Positions 25,113 through 33,302 of a stretch of 64,000 bases of DNA are shown one piece after another. This DNA comes from an uncultured Clostridia bacterium (GTDB lineage: Bacteria; Bacillota; Clostridia; Christensenellales; Borkfalkiaceae), in assembly GCA_934278995.1 (NCBI GenBank), contig CAKQWM010000004.1:130285-194284 (forward strand), in the 5' to 3' direction. How positions within the stretch are numbered: position 1 is the stretch's first letter; each line of letters starts with the position of its first letter. Made by a program: the position numbers and the translations under genes. The notes under the pieces are model-generated. The model did not search any database. It saw nothing but the letters and a program-made list of their open reading frames with translations, and was not told the origin of the DNA.

Positions 25113-28100
25113 TTATTTTCTGAAATCTTCGTCGAAAGGTTCCCCGAACGCTTGTTCGTAGCCTTCCCTGTCAATACGGATTTCACGTTGTTTGTTATCC
25201 ATAGGATAGGATATAAAGCCCTGACTTTCCATCCAGTCGATGATTCTTGCGGCTTTATTATACCCTATGCCGAGTTTTGTCTGTAACATAGACTTTGAAG
25301 TCGTTTGCTGTACGATAACGAGTCTTACCGCTCTGTGATAATCGGGCGGCATATCCGCGGGGCTTGAACCTTCGTCAAGATCCATGGACATTTGTCCTTC
25401 CTTTTCGGCGCTTTGCGCCTGTCCGTAAGTTTTAGCCATTTTTGCGATGTATTCGAGCAGTTTTTTATCGTAATAACACTTGTTGTTTTCGTTGACGAAA
25501 TCGACTATTCTCTCGATTTCTTCGTCTTTGACCAGCGCGCCCTGCGCCCTTTCCATAGGACCGTTTACCTTATACAGCAAATCGCCCTTGCCGAGCAATT
25601 TTTCGGCGCCGTTTTCACCGAGAACGACTTGTGAGTTCGTATAATCCGCCGTTTTAAAACATATACGCGCGGGAAAGTTGTTTTTAATGGTACCGTCGAT
25701 AACGTCGGTGGTAGGACGCTGAGTTGCGAAAACAAGAGAAATACCCGCCGCCCTTGCAAGTTGGGCAAGCCTTGTTATGCTTGTGTCCATATCCTTTTTC
25801 GCAACGGGGTTTTTCATCATTAAATCGGCAAACTCGTCGATTAAAACGATAATGTAAGGTAATTTTTTAGTCGTTCGCCTGTCGATAGATTCGTTATACG
25901 CGCTGATTTTTTTAACTCTCGCCTTGGCAAACAACGCGTATCTGCATTCCATCTCCTTTACGAGATAATTAAGAAGCGCGGCGGCCTCTTCGGCTTGCGT
26001 TATTATTTTATTGAACATAAGGTGCGGTATCCCCTCAAACCCTACGAATTCGAGTTGTTTGGGATCGACTATCACTATGCGCAGATCTTCCGGCGAATAA
26101 GTGTATAACAGACTTACGAGCATAGCGTTTAAAAATACCGATTTACCCGTACCCGTCGCGCCCGCTATCAAAAGGTGAGGCATATCCGTAAGGTTTAAAA
26201 ATACGGGTTCAGCCATAACGTTTTTGCCTGCAGGGATATATATACCGTCTTTTTTGAGTTTTCTGAATTGAGAAGAAGAAATAAGTTCTCTCAGCCCCAC
26301 CGGCGAACGGACGAGGTTAGGCACTTCTATACCTATAAGCGACGTCCCCGGAATGGGCGCGATGATTCGTATTTCGCCTTTGGCGTGTAACCATACGGCG
26401 ATATCGCCCTGATTCTGCGTGATGGATTTAACCGAAGTCTCCGTAGGTATGGAATATTCAAACCTCGTTATGGACATACCGTAAACGATATTTTCGAGCG
26501 TAACGGTTACGCCTCTCTTGTAAAAGTTGGTTTCGACGAGTTTCGCAAGTTCCATAAGACGCTGACGTTCCGCAAGAACTTTTGCCTCGTCGATATCTAT
26601 CATATTCAGAAGATCTGCCGTAGGTCTTACGTATCTGTAATTACGGGGCATATCTTCTATCGACATGTAGCCGTCGTTGGGATCGGGTTCTTCCGGCATA
26701 TCCGAAAGTTGACTTTCCGTTACGGAGGTAAATTTGGTATCCGATTTATCCGGCGGCGTATGCGTATCAGGACGTCCGTTATCGAACCTGTGTTCGCTTC
26801 CCGCATGCTCCGAAGAAGCCTGCCTCATCGGATTTTCTGTACGATAGGTTTCCGCGCGGTTTCCTTCTTCGACGCCGACGCGCGTCGGATTTTCTACGCC
26901 CCCTGAGCGCGGTTTTCTGTCAAAAGGCTGACGGGACTTAGTGGTTTCGTAAGAGTCTTCCCTCTTTATATCGCTTAAATTCCGTCCGCGGTATTCTTCC
27001 GTATAATCTTCACCGTTTTCCTTACCCGTCATATCGGGTACGTTGGTACGGTTCAAACCGCCGTCGTCAGCCGTATCGTAACCCGAACTTTCGGGCGCGT
27101 CGCGCATGTTTTTTTGAAAATGCGTATTATTTTCGTTGCCGATAGAATCATATCCGTTAGCTTTCGTCGCGGGATTATAAGTTTTCGACATGTTGGGAAG
27201 GCTCGGTTCTTCGGAAGCATTCGTCATCATTTCGTTGACGGCGCGGGTTAACCCGTCGGTATTATCGGGATTGTTTTTACCGCGTTCAACGTTGAGGCGC
27301 TGTTCGATATCTCTTTGGTAACCGTCTTGTTTCGGCTTGAACGTCCTTTCGTTCGCGCCGTTTTCCGTATGATAGGCGCCGTCGAAAAGCCCGCCGCGTA
27401 CGTTAGCCGAATCGTAACGATCGCGTCCGAAATTCCCGAAATTATCCCGACCGCGAGCGGAACGCTGTTCCGTACGACCGTTCACGTTATATACGGAGCC
27501 GTCAATGGCGTTATCGTCGTATTCGGGAGCCGTCCCGCGTCTTCCCGTAAACCGATTTGAAGGATTGTCCGCTTTTATGGGCGGTTGCCCTATGCTTTCG
27601 GGATTAAGCGGCGGAGGCGTCATTATATAATTTGCCTCGGGACTTAAATCTTGTCTGTAATTACTTTCCCTGCCGAGTCCTTTTTTGTATTGTTCCCCGT
27701 AGGTTTGAGAAGTTAAATCGGACTTGTTTTTTGAGTTTCTGAACCCGAAATCTCCGCCGAAAACGTCGATTTGTCTGGAAGTTTTGTTATAGTCGCGCCT
27801 GGATTTCAGATAAAAATCCCCGCCGCCCATATATTCCGGTCTTCTTACGGGTATGGTTTCGGTAAATTCTTCGTCTTTTTTTATCTGAGAATCGCCGTCT
27901 GTTTCGTCGTTGTCGGCTTTATCTTTTTTATGCTTTTTTTGCGTCGCCGAAAGAACGTTTTTTTGCTTTTTATCTCTTGCCGAAACGCGCGTGCGACCAA
28001 ACGATACTTGTTTTAACTTCGACTTAAAAAATAAAGCGAGAGTCAAAACGATTACGAGCGAAAACGCTACGTAACAACCGACTTTGCTTATTACGGAGCC

Positions 28101-28547
28101 TAACGGGCAAATTAAAAGAAGCGACGCGGCGCCCGTAACGGTGGACGAAGAAAAATCTTTTTTACCGCCGCCGTAAGCCGCCGAAAAATTATCGCCGAAA
28201 CTCAGCCCGACGTCGTAAAAAAGAGCGGTCTGTACTATTGCCGCTATTGCGAAAGCAAATAAAAAAACGAGCGATAACGTACGTTTTGTTTTTCCCGACA
28301 GCAAAGAACGATCAAGCAATAACCGCAACCCTGAAAGGCAGAAAGCGAATATCACGGCGAAAGAAAAATAGCCGAAAAGCCCGAGGAAAAACCCGCGGAC
28401 GTAACTACCGACCGTGTAAAATATAACGTCGCCCGTAATAAGGCACAGCAAAGACAGGACCGAGAAAAGTAAAATCCCCATTCCGAATATTTCTTTTGCG
28501 AATCCGCTTGCTCTGTCACCTTGTTTACTTTTAACGCCTTTGCTCAA
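25113..28547 (-). CDS. ftsK: DNA translocase FtsK/SpoIIIE with very long linker
   Basis: 1144 residues against roughly 750-800 for Firmicute SpoIIIE. About four membrane segments occupy residues 15-175. A hydrophilic linker of about 450 residues, rich in Asn, Asp, Arg, Gly and Ser, follows. The RecA-like motor starts near 650; Walker A is G-A-T-G-T-G-K-S-V near 790 and Walker B I-V-L-I-D-E-F-A-D-L-M near 905. The C-terminal winged-helix gamma domain (L-G-I-G-Y-N-K-A-A-R-I-I-D-W-M-E) reads polar chromosome motifs. The start codon is TTG with AGAGGCG upstream. It pumps chromosomes into daughter cells or the forespore. Confidence 0.96.
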   Translation of the reverse strand: MSKGVKSKQGDRASGFAKEIFGMGILLFSVLSLLCLITGDVIFYTVGSYVRGFFLGLFGYFSFAVIFAFCLSGLRLLLDRSLLSGKTKRTLSLVFLFAFAIAAIVQTALFYDVGLSFGDNFSAAYGGGKKDFSSSTVTGAASLLLICPLGSVISKVGCYVAFSLVIVLTLALFFKSKLKQVSFGRTRVSARDKKQKNVLSATQKKHKKDKADNDETDGDSQIKKDEEFTETIPVRRPEYMGGGDFYLKSRRDYNKTSRQIDVFGGDFGFRNSKNKSDLTSQTYGEQYKKGLGRESNYRQDLSPEANYIMTPPPLNPESIGQPPIKADNPSNRFTGRRGTAPEYDDNAIDGSVYNVNGRTEQRSARGRDNFGNFGRDRYDSANVRGGLFDGAYHTENGANERTFKPKQDGYQRDIEQRLNVERGKNNPDNTDGLTRAVNEMMTNASEEPSLPNMSKTYNPATKANGYDSIGNENNTHFQKNMRDAPESSGYDTADDGGLNRTNVPDMTGKENGEDYTEEYRGRNLSDIKREDSYETTKSRQPFDRKPRSGGVENPTRVGVEEGNRAETYRTENPMRQASSEHAGSEHRFDNGRPDTHTPPDKSDTKFTSVTESQLSDMPEEPDPNDGYMSIEDMPRNYRYVRPTADLLNMIDIDEAKVLAERQRLMELAKLVETNFYKRGVTVTLENIVYGMSITRFEYSIPTETSVKSITQNQGDIAVWLHAKGEIRIIAPIPGTSLIGIEVPNLVRSPVGLRELISSSQFRKLKKDGIYIPAGKNVMAEPVFLNLTDMPHLLIAGATGTGKSVFLNAMLVSLLYTYSPEDLRIVIVDPKQLEFVGFEGIPHLMFNKIITQAEEAAALLNYLVKEMECRYALFAKARVKKISAYNESIDRRTTKKLPYIIVLIDEFADLMMKNPVAKKDMDTSITRLAQLARAAGISLVFATQRPTTDVIDGTIKNNFPARICFKTADYTNSQVVLGENGAEKLLGKGDLLYKVNGPMERAQGALVKDEEIERIVDFVNENNKCYYDKKLLEYIAKMAKTYGQAQSAEKEGQMSMDLDEGSSPADMPPDYHRAVRLVIVQQTTSKSMLQTKLGIGYNKAARIIDWMESQGFISYPMDNKQREIRIDREGYEQAFGEPFDEDFRK

Positions 28548-28793
28548 TTTAAACGCCTCTACTCTGTTATTTATAACTAAAGTTATAAAAAGTATATCAT
28601 ACTTTTAAGAAAAACTAAAGTGTTTTTACCGAAATTTTACATAGAAGAAGCATTTTTTATTTTTTAACTTTTTTAGCTTACGAAGCGTTTTCGTAAAGCC
28701 TTTTTTTACCGTTTGTTTTCGCCTGTATTTTGCGAAAAGTTTTGTGGCGGAAGTTAACGGCGATTTTTTTGTTTTTCATAACTTTTTCAGCAC
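28548..28793. other. Intergenic region upstream of ftsK
   Basis: On the minus strand an extended -10 (TGATATACT, TATACT at 28591-28596) precedes ftsK. The palindrome TTATAACTAAAGTTATAA (28571-28588) lies directly downstream of it, in operator position. A further 7-bp hairpin TTACGAA/TTCGTAA (28678-28696) is followed on the plus strand by a T run but has no gene feeding it. Otherwise AT-rich with nothing coding. Confidence 0.5.
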
Positions 28794-28826
28794 GAAAAAC
28801 GCGGACTTCTTTAAAAAAAGTCCGCG
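28794..28826 (-). terminator. Terminator after acpP
   Basis: CGCGGACTT (28800-28808) pairs perfectly with AAGTCCGCG (28818-28826); the minus strand then runs into TTTTTC. The right arm is also the 5' flank (AAAGTCCGCG) of a dispersed-motif copy. Confidence 0.85.
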
Positions 28827-28852
28827 TATAAGCCGATTAACGGCAGTTTTTA
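28813..28852 (+). repeat. Dispersed motif copy at acpP 3' end
   Basis: Core at 28826-28842, GTATAAGCCGATTAACG, followed by GCAGTTTTT and reaching the acpP stop codon. It merges with the acpP terminator stem. Confidence 0.85.
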
Positions 28853-29074
28853 AGTTTTATCTATAAGGTTTACGATATCGCCTACGGTAACGATTTTTTG
28901 AAGATCGTCTTCTTCGACCGTAACGCCGAACTCGTCTTCTATCGTCATAACCAATTCGACTATGTCCAAAGAGTCGGCGCCGAGGTCGGCGATAACTTTA
29001 CTGTTTTCGGTAATCGTGTTTTCGTCTATACCGAGATGTTCCGCAATTATTTGTTTAACTTTATCGAAAGTCAT
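28850..29074 (-). CDS. acpP: Acyl carrier protein
   Basis: 74 residues, acidic, with the phosphopantetheine attachment site D-S-L-D (G-A-D-S-L-D-I-V-E) near residue 35. The true start is the ATG at 29072-29074, behind a strong ACAGGAGG; the longer frame is leader. Carries acyl chains for fatty acid synthesis and for PlsX. It stands alone between ftsK and tex rather than with fab genes. Confidence 0.96.
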   Translation of the reverse strand: MTFDKVKQIIAEHLGIDENTITENSKVIADLGADSLDIVELVMTIEDEFGVTVEEDDLQKIVTVGDIVNLIDKT

Positions 29075-29124
29075 GATAATACCTCCTGTGATACCTTTGA
29101 TTTTATCAAAGTTTGTGATTTTTG

Positions 29125-31299
29125 TCAAGCGTTTTTCTTTTGCGAACGCATTGTAAGGGATATTCTGTTCTTTTTTACGTCAACGCCTAAAACGGTAACG
29201 GTAACGACCTCGCCTACTTTCAACACGTCCGACGGATGACGGACGTAATTATCCGACATTTCAGATATATGAACGAGACCGTCCTGATGAACGCCTATAT
29301 CTATAAACGCGCCGAAGTCGATAACGTTTCTTACGGTACCTTTTATCTGCATGCCGGGAACCAAATCCGAAATACTCATTATATCCGACCGAAGCATGGG
29401 TTTGGGGAGCGAATCTCTTACGTCTCTGCCGGGTTTTATAAGTTCGCTTAAAATATCGCGTAGCGTAGGAACGCCGAGTCCGCAAAGGGCGGCTGTTTTT
29501 TCTTCGCCGAACTCTTTGATTTTTTGACTGAGTTCGGTAACTTTACCCGCTTTTACGTCATCGGGGGTGTAACCGAAAACATCAAGAAGTTTAACGGTTG
29601 CCGCGTAACTTTCGGGATGGACGCCCGTGTTATCGAGAACGTCTTTACCGTCGGGAATACGCAAAAAGCCCGCGCACTGTTCAAAAGCCTTTTCTCCGAG
29701 TTTCGGAACTTTCAACAACTCTTTTCTCGTCGTGAACTTACCGTTTTCCTCCCTATATTTGACTATGTTTTTGACTATCGCGCTGTTAAGCCCCGAAACG
29801 TAAGATAAAAGCGACGGGCTTGCGGTGTTTAAATTAACGCCGACCTTATTTACGCAATCTTCTAAAACGCCCTTTAACACTTCGTCGAGTCTTGCCTCGG
29901 GCATATCGTGCTGATACTGACCTACGCCGATCGATTTAGGATCGATTTTAATAAGTTCGGCAAGAGGATCCTGCAACCTTCTCGCAATGGAAACGGCAGA
30001 TCTTTCCGATACGTCGTAGTCGGGAAATTCTTCCGCGCCGAGTTTGGAAGCCGAATAAACCGAAGCCCCCGCCTCGCTTACCACGATGTAACTTACTTTG
30101 TGGTCGATAAGCGGATTTTTTATAAGTTCGGAAACAAAAATTTCCGATTCCTTAGAAGCCGTGCCGTTACCTATCGAAATAACGTCAACTTTGTATTTAT
30201 TGATAAGATTTATCAGAACTTTCGTCGCTTCTTCCTGCTTTGACTGAGGAGGAGTCGGATAAACGACGGTTTTATCGAGAACTTTACCGGTTTCGTCAAC
30301 CACGGCGATTTTGCAACCCGTTCTGTAAGCGGGGTCAAAGCCCATGGTAACGACGTCTTTAACGGGCGGTTGCATCAATAAAGGTTCGAGGTTAACTTCA
30401 AACATCTTTATAGCCTGTTCGTCGGCGCCGTCTGTCAAAACGCCTCTTATTTCACGTTCTATAGAAGGATAAATAAGTCTGTCGTATCCGTCGCAAACGG
30501 CGTCTTTTACGAGGTCGGTAGTGATACTGCCTTCTTTAACGTAACCCGCCTGACAAACTCTGTAAGCAAATTCTTTATCGACCGAAACTTTTACGCGTAA
30601 AAAGCCTTCCTTTTCGCCGCGGTTAAGAGCAAGAATACGATGGCTTTTTATTTCCGAAACGGGTTCGGAATAATCCGCGTACATTTCGTAAACGGAAGCT
30701 CCTTCATCTTCTTTCTTTAATAGTTTCGAGGAGATTTCCCCGTTCCTCATAAAGATACGGCGGAGTTTTTTTCTTAATTCCGCGTCGTCGGAAACTCTTT
30801 CCGCTATAATATCCTCCGCGCCCTGAACGGCTTCTTTTTCGTCCTTTACGCCTTTTTCTTCGGAAACGTAGGGTTTTGCGAGATCGGATACGGTTCCCGT
30901 TTTAACTTCCTGCGCCAGAATAATATCGGCAAGAGGCTCCAGACCTTTGGATATGGCGACCGTAGCGCGCGTTTTCTTTTTCTGCTTGTACGGTCTGTAA
31001 ATGTCTTCGACTTCGGTAAGGGTTTCGGCTTTTGAAAGGGCTTCGACTATTTCATCGGTAAGTTTACCTTGTTCTTCTATGGCGGTTTTGACGTCTTCTT
31101 TTCTCTTTTCGAGGTTTCTAAGATAATTGAGCCTGTCGTTAAATTCTCTGAGAACCTGATCGTCGATATGCCCTGTAAGTTCTTTACGGTAACGCGCGAT
31201 AAAAGGAATCGTGTTGCCGTCGTCTAAAAGTTGTACGATGTTTTTTGCGTGGTCAGGGCGAAGATTAAACTCGCCCGTAATTCTTTCAAGAACGTTCAT
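29125..31299 (-). CDS. tex: RNA-binding transcriptional accessory protein Tex
   Basis: 724 residues, full length. Order: N-terminal Tex domain (P-F-I-A-R-Y-R-K-E-L-T-G near residue 33), YqgF/RNase H-like domain (V-T-M-G-F-D-P-A-Y-R-T-G-C-K near 320), helix-hairpin-helix region (L-N-T-A-S-P-S-L-L-S-Y-V-S-G-L near 495), and an S1 RNA-binding domain at the end (G-A-F-I-D-I-G-V-H-Q-D-G-L-V-H). Binds nucleic acid and influences transcription and decay; precise role unclear in any bacterium. A motif copy lies in its upstream region. Confidence 0.95.
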   Translation of the reverse strand: MNVLERITGEFNLRPDHAKNIVQLLDDGNTIPFIARYRKELTGHIDDQVLREFNDRLNYLRNLEKRKEDVKTAIEEQGKLTDEIVEALSKAETLTEVEDIYRPYKQKKKTRATVAISKGLEPLADIILAQEVKTGTVSDLAKPYVSEEKGVKDEKEAVQGAEDIIAERVSDDAELRKKLRRIFMRNGEISSKLLKKEDEGASVYEMYADYSEPVSEIKSHRILALNRGEKEGFLRVKVSVDKEFAYRVCQAGYVKEGSITTDLVKDAVCDGYDRLIYPSIEREIRGVLTDGADEQAIKMFEVNLEPLLMQPPVKDVVTMGFDPAYRTGCKIAVVDETGKVLDKTVVYPTPPQSKQEEATKVLINLINKYKVDVISIGNGTASKESEIFVSELIKNPLIDHKVSYIVVSEAGASVYSASKLGAEEFPDYDVSERSAVSIARRLQDPLAELIKIDPKSIGVGQYQHDMPEARLDEVLKGVLEDCVNKVGVNLNTASPSLLSYVSGLNSAIVKNIVKYREENGKFTTRKELLKVPKLGEKAFEQCAGFLRIPDGKDVLDNTGVHPESYAATVKLLDVFGYTPDDVKAGKVTELSQKIKEFGEEKTAALCGLGVPTLRDILSELIKPGRDVRDSLPKPMLRSDIMSISDLVPGMQIKGTVRNVIDFGAFIDIGVHQDGLVHISEMSDNYVRHPSDVLKVGEVVTVTVLGVDVKKNRISLTMRSQKKNA

Positions 31300-31383
31300 T
31301 TTTTTCTCTCTTTGTCAGGATAATTTAAGTGCGCGCCGGATTTTCGGAGCGGATTTTGCTTGTCTTACTTATATTATAAACGG

Positions 31384-31418
31384 AAAAGTCCGCCTATAGG
31401 TCGATTATACGCCTTTTA
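31384..31418 (+). repeat. Dispersed motif copy between tex and the GH13 gene
   Basis: Core at 31394-31410, CTATAGGTCGATTATAC, preceded by AAAAGTCCGC. It overlaps the stop region of the GH13 gene (ends 31416) and lies upstream of tex. Confidence 0.85.
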
Positions 31419-33206
31419 CCCTATTTGTTTCAATATGGCAACCGTACCGCGGGTAAGCGTGATTTCTTTTAAAGGGGCTTTGTCCTCTTCCAGAAGATTA
31501 ACGAGCGATTCGGAAAATTTGATCGTTACTTCGGTAAAGTGAACGGATGCGGCGACGATTATTCTCGTATCGTCGTTTACCCTCTCGTAAACTAATACGC
31601 CTTTAGTATGATACAACAAATTAAACTCGCCGTCAATAAAAACGGGGTATTTTCTTAAAGCCGACAGTTTTTTAAAGAAACAAAGATGCTCTTTGTCCTC
31701 GTTTCCCCACGGAAAACAACGCCTGTTATAGGGATCGAGATCGCCCGTTAAGCCTACCTCGTCGCCGTAATAAACGGAAGGGCTTCCGTAAACGGTAAAC
31801 AGCAATGCGTAAGCGACGCGGGCAAGTTTTTTGCCCTTTTTTATTTCTTCTTCGGATAAAACGACGTCTTTGAGTTTATCTTTATCGGTAACGACTTTTT
31901 TTCTTCCGAGATTGTTTATTATTCTTACCGTATCGTGCGTTGATAAAACGTTCATCAGATTATCGAGCGCGGTTTTCGGAAAATTATTCAACTGCGTTTC
32001 GATGACGTGCGTAAGATAGTCGGTTCTGTAATTTATAAGAAAGTCGCAAATTCCGTCCTTTAATTGATAATTCATCACGGAATCGAGTTCTTTCCCCAAA
32101 AAATATTTACGTCTGACGCCGTAAGACGTCTTATTTGTGGCGTCTTCCCACACCTCTCCTATAACCACGGCGCCGTAACTTTTTGCGACGGTTCTGATTT
32201 TTTCCACGAAATCGTCGGTAAGTTCGTCCACGACGTCGAGCCTCACTCCCTTAAAGCCCATTTCAAAGTAATGAGGCAAAACTTTATCGAGTATGAAATT
32301 CTGGAAAGATTCGGAGTTCTTTCTTATCGAGGGAAGGCTCGAAAAATTCCACCAACTCGAATATCCGTCGGGGTAATCGTAAAATTCGTACCAGTCGTAA
32401 TAGGGCGATTCTTTGGAATTATACGCGCCTACAGAGTCGTAATTTAAGTATCTGTTAAAATACTTGCTGTCGGCGCCGGTGTGATTATATACGCCGTCGA
32501 AAATAAAAGAGATTCCTCTCTTTTTACCCTCGTTAAGCATATTTACAAGGTCTTTTTCGGTGCCTAAAAGAGGATCTACCTTCATATAATCCCCCGCGTC
32601 GTAACGATGGGAAGAAAAGGCTTTGACTATGGGATTAAGATACACTACCGTAACGCCCAAATCCGCCAGATAGTCTAATTTTTCGGTAATGCCCTTAAAG
32701 TCCCCGCCGAAAAACTCGTTGTTTAAAATTTGCCCGTCGCCGTTGCGGTATGTGGGGGTTTCTCCCCAGTTTCTGCACAAGATTTTGCCCTGTTCGATTT
32801 CGGCGTTTCCGCCTCTATAAAATCTGTCGGGAAAAATCTGATATATGACCGCTCCTTTTAAAAGATCGGGCGTTTCGTAACCGTTGTCGCTTATCGTAAG
32901 TTGATAATCACGGTAGCAATTATAATTTTGCTTCGTAGCAGATAAATCGTAATCGGCGCCGAAAAGCCCGCCTTCGGTTTCAAAGTGGTAATAATACAGT
33001 CCGGTTTTACCCCTGAAAGGCACGAAAAAACTACTCTCCGACTCGTTGAAAGTCATTGAGTAACGTTCGTAACCGTCGCCGTCTTTTAATATGAGTAAAT
33101 TAATCCAATTAAAATCGGATTTAACCGATATGATAACTTCTTCGTCTTCGTGTATCGCGCCCGCTTTGGATTTAAAGTCTTTTACGTCGGGATTAAATAT
33201 AAACAT
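31416..33206 (-). CDS. GH13 alpha-glucan hydrolase (neopullulanase/cyclomaltodextrinase type)
   Basis: 596 residues. An N-terminal beta-sandwich (1-110) precedes the catalytic barrel, beginning V-I-Y-Q-I-F-P-D-R-F. The four conserved regions are F-D-G-V-Y-N-H (I), G-V-R-L-D-V-V-D-E (II, Asp nucleophile), V-I-G-E-V-W-E-D (III, acid/base Glu) and L-S-T-H-D-T (IV). No signal peptide, so it is cytoplasmic and probably trims maltodextrins or phosphorylase limit dextrins. It is the last gene of the glycogen cluster. Exact bond specificity is not determinable. Confidence 0.9.
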   Translation of the reverse strand: MFIFNPDVKDFKSKAGAIHEDEEVIISVKSDFNWINLLILKDGDGYERYSMTFNESESSFFVPFRGKTGLYYYHFETEGGLFGADYDLSATKQNYNCYRDYQLTISDNGYETPDLLKGAVIYQIFPDRFYRGGNAEIEQGKILCRNWGETPTYRNGDGQILNNEFFGGDFKGITEKLDYLADLGVTVVYLNPIVKAFSSHRYDAGDYMKVDPLLGTEKDLVNMLNEGKKRGISFIFDGVYNHTGADSKYFNRYLNYDSVGAYNSKESPYYDWYEFYDYPDGYSSWWNFSSLPSIRKNSESFQNFILDKVLPHYFEMGFKGVRLDVVDELTDDFVEKIRTVAKSYGAVVIGEVWEDATNKTSYGVRRKYFLGKELDSVMNYQLKDGICDFLINYRTDYLTHVIETQLNNFPKTALDNLMNVLSTHDTVRIINNLGRKKVVTDKDKLKDVVLSEEEIKKGKKLARVAYALLFTVYGSPSVYYGDEVGLTGDLDPYNRRCFPWGNEDKEHLCFFKKLSALRKYPVFIDGEFNLLYHTKGVLVYERVNDDTRIIVAASVHFTEVTIKFSESLVNLLEEDKAPLKEITLTRGTVAILKQIG

Positions 33207-33249
33207 TCGTAATTTTAAAAATCGTTGGTTGTCAATTAAAGGAAGAAAC

Positions 33250-33300
33250 GGCGCCTATGGGGGCGAAAAACGCCCCTATAGGTCGATTAACTCGCTTTTT
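33250..33300 (+). repeat. Dispersed motif copy with mirrored arm
   Basis: Core at 33276-33292, CTATAGGTCGATTAACT. CCTATGGGGGCG at 33254-33265 pairs fully (one G-U) with CGCCCCTATAGG at 33271-33282, loop AAAAA, so half of the motif is duplicated in inverted form to make a 12-bp hairpin between glgP and the GH13 gene. Confidence 0.8.
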
Positions 33301-33302
33301 TA

